Shown here piece after piece: positions 1 through 7,581 of a DNA stretch of 14,450 bases. The position numbers and the translations under genes were made by a program. Below the pieces are notes generated by a model. The model ran no database searches and was not told the origin of the DNA. It saw only the letters and a program-made list of their open reading frames with translations. The stretch is from DATLEX01 sp035525015 (lineage in GTDB: Bacteria; Acidobacteriota; Thermoanaerobaculia; Gp7-AA8). The first letter of the stretch is position 1, and each line of letters starts with the position of its first letter. The stretch covers positions 1 through 14,450 of the forward strand of contig DATLFC010000055.1 of assembly GCA_035525015.1 (NCBI GenBank), given 5' to 3'.

Positions 1-902
1 GGCATGGCATCGCCGGAAGGGAGCTGCGCGGCGATCCGCTGGACGGGCGGGATCAGGCCCCAGGCTCGGAAGCCGACACCGCTCGGAATGATGAGGAAGC
101 GCTCATCGCGCTCGGCGCGATTCAGCGGCGTTTGATACGAGAAACGGCCGGTGACGCCGTGGCGGTTCGGGAGCTTGCCGGTCGCCAGCGACGCCCAGAG
201 CGACCGCCAGTGCGAGGTGGGAAACGGCTCCAGGCGTGTGAAGTAGGAGGAGCGGATCTCGGCGGCGAGAAAAGGGAGGGCCCCCTCGCCGCTCATGGTG
301 ATGATCCAGTCGTAAGGGAGATCGCGCACGGCGACGAGGATGGCGGGGCGCTTCTCCGCGATCGGGCCGATGTCCGCGATGACGACGCTGCGGCGTTCGG
401 TGCGGTAGCTCTCGCGCCGCTGGTACAGCGTGAACGAGGAGACGGCGATCACGATCACGCCGATGAGGAAGATGACGCGCGAAGTGCGGCGGTCGGCGTT
501 GCGCTCCACGAGCCAGAGGATCAGCAGCAGGAACGCGGTGATGGTGATCGAGTTGGTGGCTTTCGACAGCACGCGGAAGGCGGCGACGGGAAGGTAGATC
601 CGCATCGTGTCCCAGTGGATCCAGTAGATCGCCGCGGAGACGAACACCGCCAGAACGACGAGGCCGAAGCCGTGCGATCGCGGCTCGGGACGCCCGAAGA
701 TGCGGACGCGCAGCAGGCGCAGTCCCCAGAGGATCGTGCCGAAGAGCAGGCCGCAGATCAGCCCGTAAAGCAGCGTCACCACGACGAGCCGCCCCGGCGA
801 CACCCCCACCTGCGGGTTCAGGAAATAGAGCAGGTGCGTCATGTAGCCGCCGAAGATCGCACCGGCCACGACGCGTTTGAGGTAGGCCCACGGCACCGAC
901 AC
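1..902 (-). CDS. Membrane-anchored alkaline-phosphatase-superfamily hydrolase (partial, C-terminus off the left edge)
   Basis: The minus-strand frame stays open from GTG 902 to the window edge (300 residues seen). About five hydrophobic segments come first (near residues 11-28, 39-61, 79-96, 118-132 and 143-160). A soluble part follows with the stretch PTSHWRSLWASLATGKLPNRHGV (split here: PTSHW at 228-232, then LATGKLPNRHGV at 239-250). The TG-x-x-P-x-x-HG pattern is typical of type I phosphodiesterase / nucleotide pyrophosphatase and related alkaline-phosphatase-superfamily enzymes. Thr229 or Ser230 is a candidate nucleophile; I cannot choose between them. The substrate is unknown; a membrane-linked phospho- or sulfo-ester hydrolase is inferred. 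The GTG at 902 was chosen because TACACT lies 6 nt upstream; GTG 896 and GTG 935 are alternatives. It diverges from the methyltransferase gene, with only 25 nt between starts. Metal ligands downstream are not in the window. Confidence 0.75.
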   Translation of the reverse strand, partial: MSVPWAYLKRVVAGAIFGGYMTHLLYFLNPQVGVSPGRLVVVTLLYGLICGLLFGTILWGLRLLRVRIFGRPEPRSHGFGLVVLAVFVSAAIYWIHWDTMRIYLPVAAFRVLSKATNSITITAFLLLILWLVERNADRRTSRVIFLIGVIVIAVSSFTLYQRRESYRTERRSVVIADIGPIAEKRPAILVAVRDLPYDWIITMSGEGALPFLAAEIRSSYFTRLEPFPTSHWRSLWASLATGKLPNRHGVTGRFSYQTPLNRAERDERFLIIPSGVGFRAWGLIPPVQRIAAQLPSGDAM

Positions 903-908
903 GGCGTC

Positions 909-914
909 AGTGTA
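909..914 (-). promoter_or_regulatory. Candidate -10 box (TACACT) for the hydrolase gene
   Basis: Read on the minus strand, TACACT is followed by six bases (GACGCC) and then GTG at 902, with no Shine-Dalgarno sequence. A start site about seven bases past the box would fall on the GTG, giving a leaderless mRNA. No clear -35 was seen. The same arrangement recurs before other GTG genes in this window. Confidence 0.4.
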
Positions 915-927
915 GGGCAGGGCGGCG

Positions 928-3900
928 ATGATCACCGCCGATGATCTTCGCGCCTGCCGCGACACGGCCGCGGTCGCCGGCATCTTCGGCCGCCTCGGAT
1001 ATCCGGTCGCGCCGGTGGAGGTCGACGCGGAGGAGTGGCGGCGGGCGGGCATCGAGGTCCCGGCTGGGCGGATGCAGTTGCTGGCACGGCTCGATCATTT
1101 CGATCTCTTTCTCGTCGAGGACGCGGGCGATCCGGCCGGGATTACGAAATTTCTTATCGAGTACGGCAAATACAATTGCATTACGAAATCGGCGCTGATT
1201 AATTTTACAACAACAGGTCATCAAATTACGCTCCACAATGCAGCGCGGCACGCGGCGATTCGTTGCGCCGACCCGACTCCCCACGGCCTCGACCGCCTCA
1301 ACCTCCTGCAGATGAGCGCGGGAAGCGATCCGGCGCGGCTCTTCGGTCGCGCCCTCGACCGGGAGCTGGTGGCGCGGCAGTTCTTCATCCGCTTCCGCGC
1401 CGCCGTGCGCGAGCTGGCCGGCGCCCTCTCGACGACATGCCCCGGCGAGCCGGAGGATGCCGTCGCGGGCGAGGCGCTGCTGATCCTGTCCCGGCTGCTG
1501 TTTCTCTCGTTCGTGCAGGAGAAAGGGTGGCTCAACGGGGAGCGCCGCTTCCTGATCGACCGCGCCGAGGCGGCGTGCCGCGACGGGAGCGACTACTTCG
1601 CCACCGTTCTTCTGCCACTCTTCTTCGGCTGCCTCAACACGCCGGCCGGGCAGCGTGACGAGGTGGCGCGCGCGCAGGGAAGCATCCCGTACCTGAACGG
1701 CGGACTCTTCGAGCCGTCGTCCTTCGAAGTGCGCAATCCCTCGCTCGGCGTCCCGAACGATCTGATGCGGCGCATCCACGAAGAGGTTTTCGAGCGGTTC
1801 GACTTCACGGTCGACGAGACGGAGAGCGGCGGAACGCGCGTCGATCCGGAGATGCTCGGCAAGGTGTTCGAGTCCCTCATGGCGGCGGAGGAGCGGGCGG
1901 TCAGCGGAAGCTTCTACACGCCGAAGGAAATCGTGGAGACGCTGACGGGACGTGCGATCGCGGAGTGGGCCGGCGGCGGCGATCGCGCCGTTCGCGAGGA
2001 TCTTCTCGCGATTCTCGACGGCGGCTCTCCGACGGAACGCCTGCTGGCGCTCGCCCCTGAGCTCGTGCAGCGGATCGAAAACGTCACGGTTCTCGATCCG
2101 GCGTGCGGTTCCGGCGCGTTTCTGCTCGCCGCGCTGAACGCGATCGAGCGGTTGATCGCGGCGCTCCGCCGCCGCCCTGACCCGTCACTCCGGCAGCGGA
2201 TCGTGGAGCGGTGTCTCTACGGGGTCGATCTGAAGGCGGAGGCCGTTCGCCTGTGCGAGCTCCGGCTCTGGCTGGCGATCGTGGCGGGAACCGCGGTGCC
2301 GGTCGGGGAGGTGCCCCCGCTGCCGAATCTCGACCGGAACATCCTGCAGGGCAACTCGCTTCTCAGCCCGCTCGACTTTCTCGGAACCGCGCGCGGGGAC
2401 ATCTATCGCGACTGGGCGTGGGGCATCCGCGCGCAGCGCGATCTCATCGACCGCTATCGGTCCGCCGGCCGCGACGAGCGTCCTGCGCTCTATCGGCTCG
2501 TCCGCGCCAACGATCGTCGCCTGGCCACCGATCTGCTCGTGCGCGCCGTCGAATCGGAAGAACGAGAGCTCCAGAGCGCGATGGCGCCGCGCCGCGATCT
2601 CTTCGGAAACGACACGACGGAAGAGGCGGGGGAGGTCCGGGTCATCCAGCAGCGGCTGGCCGCGGCGCGCCGGGCGCTCGAGCGGGTGGAGAGCGGCGAG
2701 GTCGACTTCTTTTCGTTCGATGTCCATTTCGCGCACGTCATGGCCGGAGGCGGCTTCGACGTGATCGCCGGCAATCCGCCCTGGGTGCGCATAGGACGGA
2801 TCGAGCCCGATACGCGCCGCATGGTTCGCGAGCGATACCGGCTGTTCCGCGCGCCGGGGAGCGCGTTCCATCAGCCCGACCTCAGCCTGGCATTCGTCGA
2901 ACGATCGGTTGCACTCGCCGCGCCCGGCGGCGTGGTCGCGCTGCTGCTGCCGGCCAAGATCGCCAACGCGGCGTACGCGGCGCCGCTGCGCGACTTTCTC
3001 ACGACGCAAACCACGGTCTCCGCGCTGATCGACTGGACCGACCCGCGCCGCCGCTGGTTCCATGCGGACACGTTTCCGCTGGGATTGATCACGAGGGCCC
3101 CGGGCCTCGGGCCTCGGGCCACGGAGGTCGATATCCAGGCTGGGGGTGAATGTTTTGCGGTCGGCTCGGGCGATCTTTTCGTTTCGGGGCCGCGCTCGGA
3201 GTGGTGCCTGGCGCCGCCCGAGGTCGCCGCGATTCTTCGACGACTGCGCGACCGCTTCGCGCCACTGGACGAGGCGATCGGGCGAACTCCCGTCATGGGG
3301 GTCAAGACCGGCGACAACCGTAGTTTCTTTCTCGATGTCGGGACCCTCAGGAACGGGTGGCTGGAGACGACGGACGGAATCGTGATTCCTTCCGAGTACG
3401 TGTGCCGCTGCGTGCGTGGCCGCGACGTGCGGCGGTGGACGACGCGCGCCTCGCACTGGATGCTCTGGCCGCCGGCGACCGGATGGCGCCAGTTTCCGCC
3501 ATGGCTGCAGCAGCTGGCCGTCAGCCGCGGAGTCGAGCCCGGTACGCTCCGCCTTTCGTACGTGCGGCCCGAGCATGTCGGGATCAAGGTGGCGTGGAAG
3601 GACGTATCGCGCGGGATGGCCGCGGTCGTGCTGCCGGAGAGCGTCGTCGCATCCGGCCACACGTTTCCACTCGTTCCGAATCAGACGCTCTATTCGGTCG
3701 ACGCCGCGACGCTCGACGAGGCGTACGCGATCGCGGGACTGCTCAACAGCGTCGTCGCGGATGCGCTGCTGCAGTCGGTAGCGGAGAGGGCCAAGGATGA
3801 CCACTACCGCTACTTCGGCCGCACCGTCGCGAAGGTGCCGTTCCCGCTGCCGGGCGCCGGAACGGATGCGTGGCAGACGCTGATCCGCTCCTCGCGCCTT

Positions 3901-4023
3901 GCGCACCGCCGCGGATCGGCCCTGGCGGATCACGACGACGACGTCGCCGCGCTCTACGAAGTGACGCCCCGCGAGATGGAGGTTCTGCGTGCGTTCGTTG
4001 CGCGACGCCTCCAGGCTGGCTGA
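928..4023 (+). CDS. Eco57I-type N6-adenine DNA methyltransferase, restriction/defence type
   Basis: A 1031-residue protein predicted to methylate adenine N6 in a specific DNA site. Visible landmarks, in order: an N-terminal domain of unknown role (about 1-160); a helical part with FYTPKEIVE near 329; SAM-binding motif I VLDPACGSGAF at 388-398; catalytic motif IV NPPW at 616-619; and a C-terminal target-recognition-like region (LLNS near 938, ending in YFGRTVAKVPFPLP). Motif I before motif IV with NPPW is the gamma-type N6-adenine order. Length and domain plan resemble type IIG (Eco57I) and PglX/DrmMI-like enzymes, but no PD-(D/E)xK nuclease motif is evident at the N-terminus. ATG 928 has AGGGCAGGG just upstream. 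The gene overlaps the helicase start by 35 nt, so the two are probably translationally coupled. Oddities: an AT-rich in-frame patch (residues about 72-105) and a heptamer tract (residues 723-732). Confidence 0.9.
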   Translation: MITADDLRACRDTAAVAGIFGRLGYPVAPVEVDAEEWRRAGIEVPAGRMQLLARLDHFDLFLVEDAGDPAGITKFLIEYGKYNCITKSALINFTTTGHQITLHNAARHAAIRCADPTPHGLDRLNLLQMSAGSDPARLFGRALDRELVARQFFIRFRAAVRELAGALSTTCPGEPEDAVAGEALLILSRLLFLSFVQEKGWLNGERRFLIDRAEAACRDGSDYFATVLLPLFFGCLNTPAGQRDEVARAQGSIPYLNGGLFEPSSFEVRNPSLGVPNDLMRRIHEEVFERFDFTVDETESGGTRVDPEMLGKVFESLMAAEERAVSGSFYTPKEIVETLTGRAIAEWAGGGDRAVREDLLAILDGGSPTERLLALAPELVQRIENVTVLDPACGSGAFLLAALNAIERLIAALRRRPDPSLRQRIVERCLYGVDLKAEAVRLCELRLWLAIVAGTAVPVGEVPPLPNLDRNILQGNSLLSPLDFLGTARGDIYRDWAWGIRAQRDLIDRYRSAGRDERPALYRLVRANDRRLATDLLVRAVESEERELQSAMAPRRDLFGNDTTEEAGEVRVIQQRLAAARRALERVESGEVDFFSFDVHFAHVMAGGGFDVIAGNPPWVRIGRIEPDTRRMVRERYRLFRAPGSAFHQPDLSLAFVERSVALAAPGGVVALLLPAKIANAAYAAPLRDFLTTQTTVSALIDWTDPRRRWFHADTFPLGLITRAPGLGPRATEVDIQAGGECFAVGSGDLFVSGPRSEWCLAPPEVAAILRRLRDRFAPLDEAIGRTPVMGVKTGDNRSFFLDVGTLRNGWLETTDGIVIPSEYVCRCVRGRDVRRWTTRASHWMLWPPATGWRQFPPWLQQLAVSRGVEPGTLRLSYVRPEHVGIKVAWKDVSRGMAAVVLPESVVASGHTFPLVPNQTLYSVDAATLDEAYAIAGLLNSVVADALLQSVAERAKDDHYRYFGRTVAKVPFPLPGAGTDAWQTLIRSSRLAHRRGSALADHDDDVAALYEVTPREMEVLRAFVARRLQAG
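1141..1240 (+). other. AT-rich in-frame patch with 10-bp direct repeat inside the methyltransferase gene
   Basis: I count 36 G+C in these 100 bases, against roughly two-thirds in the surrounding gene. ATTACGAAAT occurs at 1141-1150 and again at 1180-1189, and ATTACG a third time at 1225-1230. Each encodes Ile-Thr in frame. TTGCAT (1176-1181) and TAATTT (1200-1205), 18 nt apart, look like a weak internal promoter. The reading frame is kept throughout, so the gene is not broken. Confidence 0.7.
3095..3122 (+). repeat. Heptanucleotide tandem repeat within the methyltransferase
   Basis: Four 7-nt units run head to tail: GGGCCCC, GGGCCTC, GGGCCTC, GGGCCAC. They encode a Gly/Pro/Arg/Ala-rich stretch (residues about 723-732) between the catalytic and target-recognition regions. 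Seven is not a multiple of three, so gain or loss of one unit would shift the reading frame. Confidence 0.75.
3978..3982 (+). promoter_or_regulatory. Ribosome binding site fixing the helicase GTG start
   Basis: GGAGG lies inside the 3' end of the methyltransferase gene, six bases before GTG 3989. It supports a start that overlaps the upstream gene and coupled translation. Confidence 0.6.
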
Positions 4024-5647
4024 GCATCAGCTCGAGGCGGTGGAGCTGCTGCTGCCGCTCCTCGACGCGCATGGCGGAGCGATCCTCGCCGATGAGCCGG
4101 GACTGGGGAAGTCGTTCGTGGCCGCCGAGCTGGCGCGCCGGGAGGAGATCGGCGGCGGCGGGGTGGAAGCGATCGTGCCGGCGTCGCTCGTCGAGCAGTG
4201 GAGCGAGACGTTCCGGCGATTCGGCGTACGAGGGCGCGTTCTGACGCATACGGCACTCCTGAACGTCGCGGAGGAGGCGCCGCGGCGGCGCCTGCTGATC
4301 GTCGATGAAGCGCATGCCTTCCGCAATCCGGCGACGCAGAGGTTCGCCGCGCTGGCGCGGCGATCGGCCGGCGCGCGGTTGCTGCTCGTCACGGCGACGC
4401 CCGTCTGCAACGGCCCCCGCGATCTCGAGGCGCTGCTCCGGCTGATCGTCTGCGACGACGCGCTGGCTGGCGCGGGCGTACCGTCGATCGACGTCGCATT
4501 CGGCGGCCGCGACCGCGAGACGATCGGAATCATCGTCTCGGAGCTCGTCGTCCGCCGCGATCGCACAGCGCTTCCGCCGCCGCTCGCCTTCGGCGATCTC
4601 GAGCGCCGGGTGGTCTGGACGCCGGAGGCCGGCGAGGGGGTCACCGCGAGGATCGGGGCGTTGAGGTTTCCGCTTGCCGGGGGTGAGCCGCTGGTGCGCG
4701 ATTTTCTGCAGCGGCGGCTGGAATCGAGCGAGGCGGCGCTCCTGGAGTCGCTCCGGCGGCAGAAGCGGTTCTACGAGCGCGCGCTGGAGTGCCTCGCCGC
4801 CGGGCGCGCCCTGCCGAAGCGCGATTACCGCCGCGCATTCGCGCATGAGGAAGATGCGGCCGCGTTCCAGACGGTTCTCTTCTGGGAACTGTTCGTTCCG
4901 GCGAGCGCCGCCGTCGATCCGGCGGAGATCCACGATGCGATGCGCGCGATCGACGAGCTCCGTGCCGCCGTCGAACGGCTGCCGCGCGCCAAGGAACGGG
5001 CGCTCCTCGAGCTCTGCGCAACGGTCGAGGAGCCGATGCTGATCTTCACCGGCTGGACGGCGACGGCGATCTCGCTCGCGAACGCCCTGCGCGATGTCCG
5101 GCGGGCGGTGCTGGTGACCGGCCGCGAATGGGCGAACGGCAGCGCGATCGAGGCTTTTCGTCGTGGAGCCGCGGACATCCTCGTTTCGACCGATGTCGGG
5201 GCGGAGGGGCTCAATCTGCAGAGAGCCGGCGCGGTGATCCACTACGACCTTCCGTGGAATCCGGTGCGGCTCGATCAGCGCAACGGGCGCGCGCACCGCA
5301 TCGGACAGCGTCGCGCCGCCGTCCGAGCGATCTATTTTCTGCCGGAGAGACATCGCGTGCTTCCGGTGATTGCGCGGAAGAACCGGACAAGGAGGCAGAT
5401 CCTGCACGGACGGGGTCGGGCGCGCGCGACGCTGCGGACGATCCGGGCTCGTGTGGCCGGCGATGCGGCGATCGTTCGATTCGCGGCGGCGGCGGAGAAA
5501 GAGGGGTGGAGCGTGCCGCGCGAGCTGCTGCGGCGCCATCGCGCGGGCGTGGAGACGCTGCTCGCGACGATGGCCGGCAGCCCCTTCGACGAGGCCCGCC
5601 TCGGCCATCTCAAAGCGGTGATGGCGCTCGAGCCGTGGCCCCTATAA
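3989..5647 (+). CDS. SNF2-family DEAH helicase / translocase paired with the methyltransferase
   Basis: A 552-residue superfamily 2 helicase. Motifs: Q-like AEHQLEAV (11-18), Walker A DEPGLGKS (35-42), motif Ia IVPASLVEQW (62-71), DEAH (106-109), motif III TATP (135-138), motif V VSTDVGAEGLNL (about 399-410), and motif VI QRNGRAHRIGQ (430-440) with its arginine finger. The GLGK and RAHRIGQ signatures are SNF2/RapA-like. It likely uses ATP to move on or remodel DNA. It is short for a defence SNF2 protein (DrmD, as I recall it, is larger), with about 110 residues after motif VI and no recognisable nuclease. GTG start with GGAGG 6 nt upstream; it overlaps the methyltransferase stop, indicating one operon and a shared job. 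A housekeeping role is possible, but the pairing favours restriction or phage defence. Confidence 0.88.
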   Translation: MRSLRDASRLAEHQLEAVELLLPLLDAHGGAILADEPGLGKSFVAAELARREEIGGGGVEAIVPASLVEQWSETFRRFGVRGRVLTHTALLNVAEEAPRRRLLIVDEAHAFRNPATQRFAALARRSAGARLLLVTATPVCNGPRDLEALLRLIVCDDALAGAGVPSIDVAFGGRDRETIGIIVSELVVRRDRTALPPPLAFGDLERRVVWTPEAGEGVTARIGALRFPLAGGEPLVRDFLQRRLESSEAALLESLRRQKRFYERALECLAAGRALPKRDYRRAFAHEEDAAAFQTVLFWELFVPASAAVDPAEIHDAMRAIDELRAAVERLPRAKERALLELCATVEEPMLIFTGWTATAISLANALRDVRRAVLVTGREWANGSAIEAFRRGAADILVSTDVGAEGLNLQRAGAVIHYDLPWNPVRLDQRNGRAHRIGQRRAAVRAIYFLPERHRVLPVIARKNRTRRQILHGRGRARATLRTIRARVAGDAAIVRFAAAAEKEGWSVPRELLRRHRAGVETLLATMAGSPFDEARLGHLKAVMALEPWPL

Positions 5648-5648
5648 T
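5643..5648 (+). promoter_or_regulatory. Candidate -10 box (TATAAT) for the PilR-like gene
   Basis: A perfect TATAAT overlaps the helicase stop codon (TAA 5645-5647) and ends six bases before GTG 5655. There is no Shine-Dalgarno sequence, and the -35 region (about 5619-5625) is poor. A leaderless transcript starting at the GTG is the simplest reading. Confidence 0.5.
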
Positions 5649-5654
5649 CGGATC

Positions 5655-7055
5655 GTGGATCTCCTGATCGTCGACGACGAGGCCTCACTGCGCGACTTCC
5701 TCAGCATCGTCTTCGAGGAGGAAGGATGCAGCGTCGAGTGCGTGGCCACGCTCGCCGAAGCACGGGCTTCCCTGCAGAAGAACGAGCCCGACCTGGTCCT
5801 CTGCGACCTGATGCTTCCGGACGGGTCGGGAATCGAGCTGATCCGGGAGGTGAAGGCGCGGAACTCGTCGATCGCGTTCATCATGATCACCGCCCACACC
5901 TCGACGAAAACGGCGGTGGAAGCGCTCAAGGCGGGGGCGTTCGACTACATCGCCAAGCCATTCGACATCGAAGAGCTGAAGATCATCGTCCGGAAGGCGG
6001 TGGAGCGGAAGGAGCTCGAGGACGAGAACCTTCATCTCCGCAGCGCGCTGGAAGAGCGGTTCACCTTCGCCAACATCATCGGCAAGAGCGCGAAGATGCA
6101 GGAGATCTTCTCGATCGTCCAGCGCATCGCCAAAACGATGTCCACGGTTCTGATCTCGGGCGAATCGGGAACGGGGAAGGAGCTCATCGCGCGTGCGGTC
6201 CATTACAACTCCGGCCGGCGAGGGAAGTTCGTCTCGATCAACTGCGGCGCGCTTCCGGAAACGCTGCTCGAGTCGGAGCTGTTCGGGCATGAACGGGGGG
6301 CGTTCACCGGCGCCATCCGCGAGAAGCGGGGGTTGTTCCATGAGGCGGACCGCGGCACGATCTTCCTCGACGAGATCGGCGAGACGTCGACGGCGATGCA
6401 GATCAAGCTGCTCCGCGTGCTGCAGGACCGCATCGTCCGGAAGGTCGGCTCGAACCTCGAGACGGCGGTCGACGTCCGCGTCCTCGCCGCGACGAACCGC
6501 GACCTGAGCGACTCGATCCAGAAGGGGACGTTCCGCGAGGATCTGTTCTACCGCATCAACGTCATCCCCATCGAGCTTCCACCGCTGCGCCAGCGCCGCG
6601 AGGACATCCCCATCCTGGTCGAGCATTTCATCGCCAGGTACTGCGGGAACATCGGGCTGCCGCCGAAGCGCATCTCTTCCGATGCCATGCGGGCCATCGA
6701 GAAGTACCCGTGGCCGGGGAACGTCCGCGAGCTCGAGAACGTGATCGAGCGGATGATCGCCCTGGAGACCTCGGAGAACCTCACCACGAAGTCGTTGCCG
6801 GAGCACGTCCTCATCGGCGGCCGCGTTCCCGACGCGAGCTTCGAGCTGCCGGATGACGGGATCTCGCTGCAGGACCATCTCGAGGCGATCGGCAAGATCT
6901 TCATGCTGAAGGCGCTGGAGAGGACAGGCGGCGTGCAGACGCAGGCCGCCGAGCTGCTGCGGATGTCGTTCCGGTCGTTCCGCTACTACGCGAAGAAGTA
7001 CGACCTCATCCCGCGCGACGCGAAACAGGAGGAACCGGTCGAGGTGGAGGAATGA
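5655..7055 (+). CDS. PilR/NtrC-family sigma-54-dependent response regulator
   Basis: A 466-residue cytoplasmic transcription activator with three parts. The receiver domain (1-120) has acidic pocket D7-D8, phospho-acceptor D51, T79 and K101. The AAA+ domain has Walker A GESGTGKE (169-176), the GAFTGA loop that contacts sigma-54 (215-220), and Walker B FLDE (237-240). The C-terminal Fis-like helix-turn-helix (about 415-455) ends in an SFRSFRYYAKKYDL-type recognition helix, as in PilR. All key residues are present, so it should be a working, phosphorylation-controlled activator. Its histidine kinase is not in the window. PilR proteins control type IV pilin genes, but the target here is unknown. 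GTG start, 8 nt after the helicase stop; TATAAT just upstream suggests its own leaderless mRNA. It overlaps the next gene by ATGA. Confidence 0.93.
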   Translation: MDLLIVDDEASLRDFLSIVFEEEGCSVECVATLAEARASLQKNEPDLVLCDLMLPDGSGIELIREVKARNSSIAFIMITAHTSTKTAVEALKAGAFDYIAKPFDIEELKIIVRKAVERKELEDENLHLRSALEERFTFANIIGKSAKMQEIFSIVQRIAKTMSTVLISGESGTGKELIARAVHYNSGRRGKFVSINCGALPETLLESELFGHERGAFTGAIREKRGLFHEADRGTIFLDEIGETSTAMQIKLLRVLQDRIVRKVGSNLETAVDVRVLAATNRDLSDSIQKGTFREDLFYRINVIPIELPPLRQRREDIPILVEHFIARYCGNIGLPPKRISSDAMRAIEKYPWPGNVRELENVIERMIALETSENLTTKSLPEHVLIGGRVPDASFELPDDGISLQDHLEAIGKIFMLKALERTGGVQTQAAELLRMSFRSFRYYAKKYDLIPRDAKQEEPVEVEE

Positions 7056-7525
7056 GGACTCTCGCGGTCCTCCTGGTCGCGCTGGCCTGCTCCCGGCCGG
7101 CTCCCCCTCCGGCCGCGACATCGCCATCGGAGGTCCGCATGCCGCGCGTCGTCTTTCCCGACGGGTATTCCGTTCACGTCGAGCTGGCCATCGACAATGC
7201 CACGCGCGCGCAGGGGTTGATGTACCGCGATCGTCTGCGCGAGAACACGGGCATGCTCTTCGTCTTCCCTTCGATGAGCGTGCAGTCGTTCTGGATGAAG
7301 AACACTCTGATACCGCTGGACATGATCTGGATCGACGAGGAGCGGCGTATCGTCCATATCAAGCACGACGTTCCACCCTGTCAGGCCGAGCCCTGCCCGA
7401 GCTACGATCCGGGCGTGACGGCCCGGTACGTGCTCGAGTTCGCCGGCGGCGTGGCGCGGCAGAAGGGGATCGCCGAAGGACAGACCGTCCGCTTCGAGGG
7501 GCTCGACAACTTCCTTCCGCGCTGA
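7052..7525 (+). CDS. DUF192 family exported protein, probable lipoprotein
   Basis: A 157-residue protein. A very short hydrophobic leader (LAVLLVALA) ends at Cys13, giving a weak lipobox (ALAC), followed by a Pro/Ala linker. The DUF192 core then has V-x-VELA (about 45-50), the RAQGLMYRDRL and GMLFVF motifs, FWMKNT-x-IPLDMIWID, and VPPC...C...YVLEFAGG near the end. DUF192 proteins are small exported proteins of uncertain biochemistry. Two Cys in the PPCQAEPC stretch may form a disulfide or bind metal. ATG 7052 follows a GGAGG-like site (gaggtggagga) and overlaps the regulator stop (ATGA), so translation is likely coupled. The link to the regulator's function is unknown. Confidence 0.88.
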   Translation: MRTLAVLLVALACSRPAPPPAATSPSEVRMPRVVFPDGYSVHVELAIDNATRAQGLMYRDRLRENTGMLFVFPSMSVQSFWMKNTLIPLDMIWIDEERRIVHIKHDVPPCQAEPCPSYDPGVTARYVLEFAGGVARQKGIAEGQTVRFEGLDNFLPR

Positions 7526-7581
7526 GCTTCGAAATATCCTCGACAGCGCGCCGATTGTGGGTTCACATTGTCGGTGTTCCC

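Noticed and set aside
103..944. Long plus- and minus-frame ORFs at the left edge (132-944 plus; 103-891 minus in another frame)
   Set aside because: Both are Arg/Asp/His-rich shadows. The frame read from GTG 902 gives membrane segments and the phosphodiesterase motif instead.
928..1400. PD-(D/E)xK nuclease domain at the methyltransferase N-terminus
   Set aside because: I looked for Asp...Glu-x-Lys and found only FLVEDAG, which lacks the lysine. A divergent nuclease cannot be excluded by eye.
907..1779. Minus ORF of 290 residues overlapping the methyltransferase start
   Set aside because: No motif or hydrophobic pattern; it is on the opposite strand of a well-supported N-terminus.
2185..3933. 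582-residue antisense ORF over the methyltransferase gene
   Set aside because: Arg/Gly/Asp-rich translation with no domain; it mirrors a strong, motif-bearing gene on the plus strand. Long open antisense frames are expected in GC-rich DNA.
3743..5608. 621-residue antisense ORF over the helicase gene
   Set aside because: No recognisable motif, low-complexity Arg/Gln/Pro composition, and it lies opposite a helicase with all its motifs.
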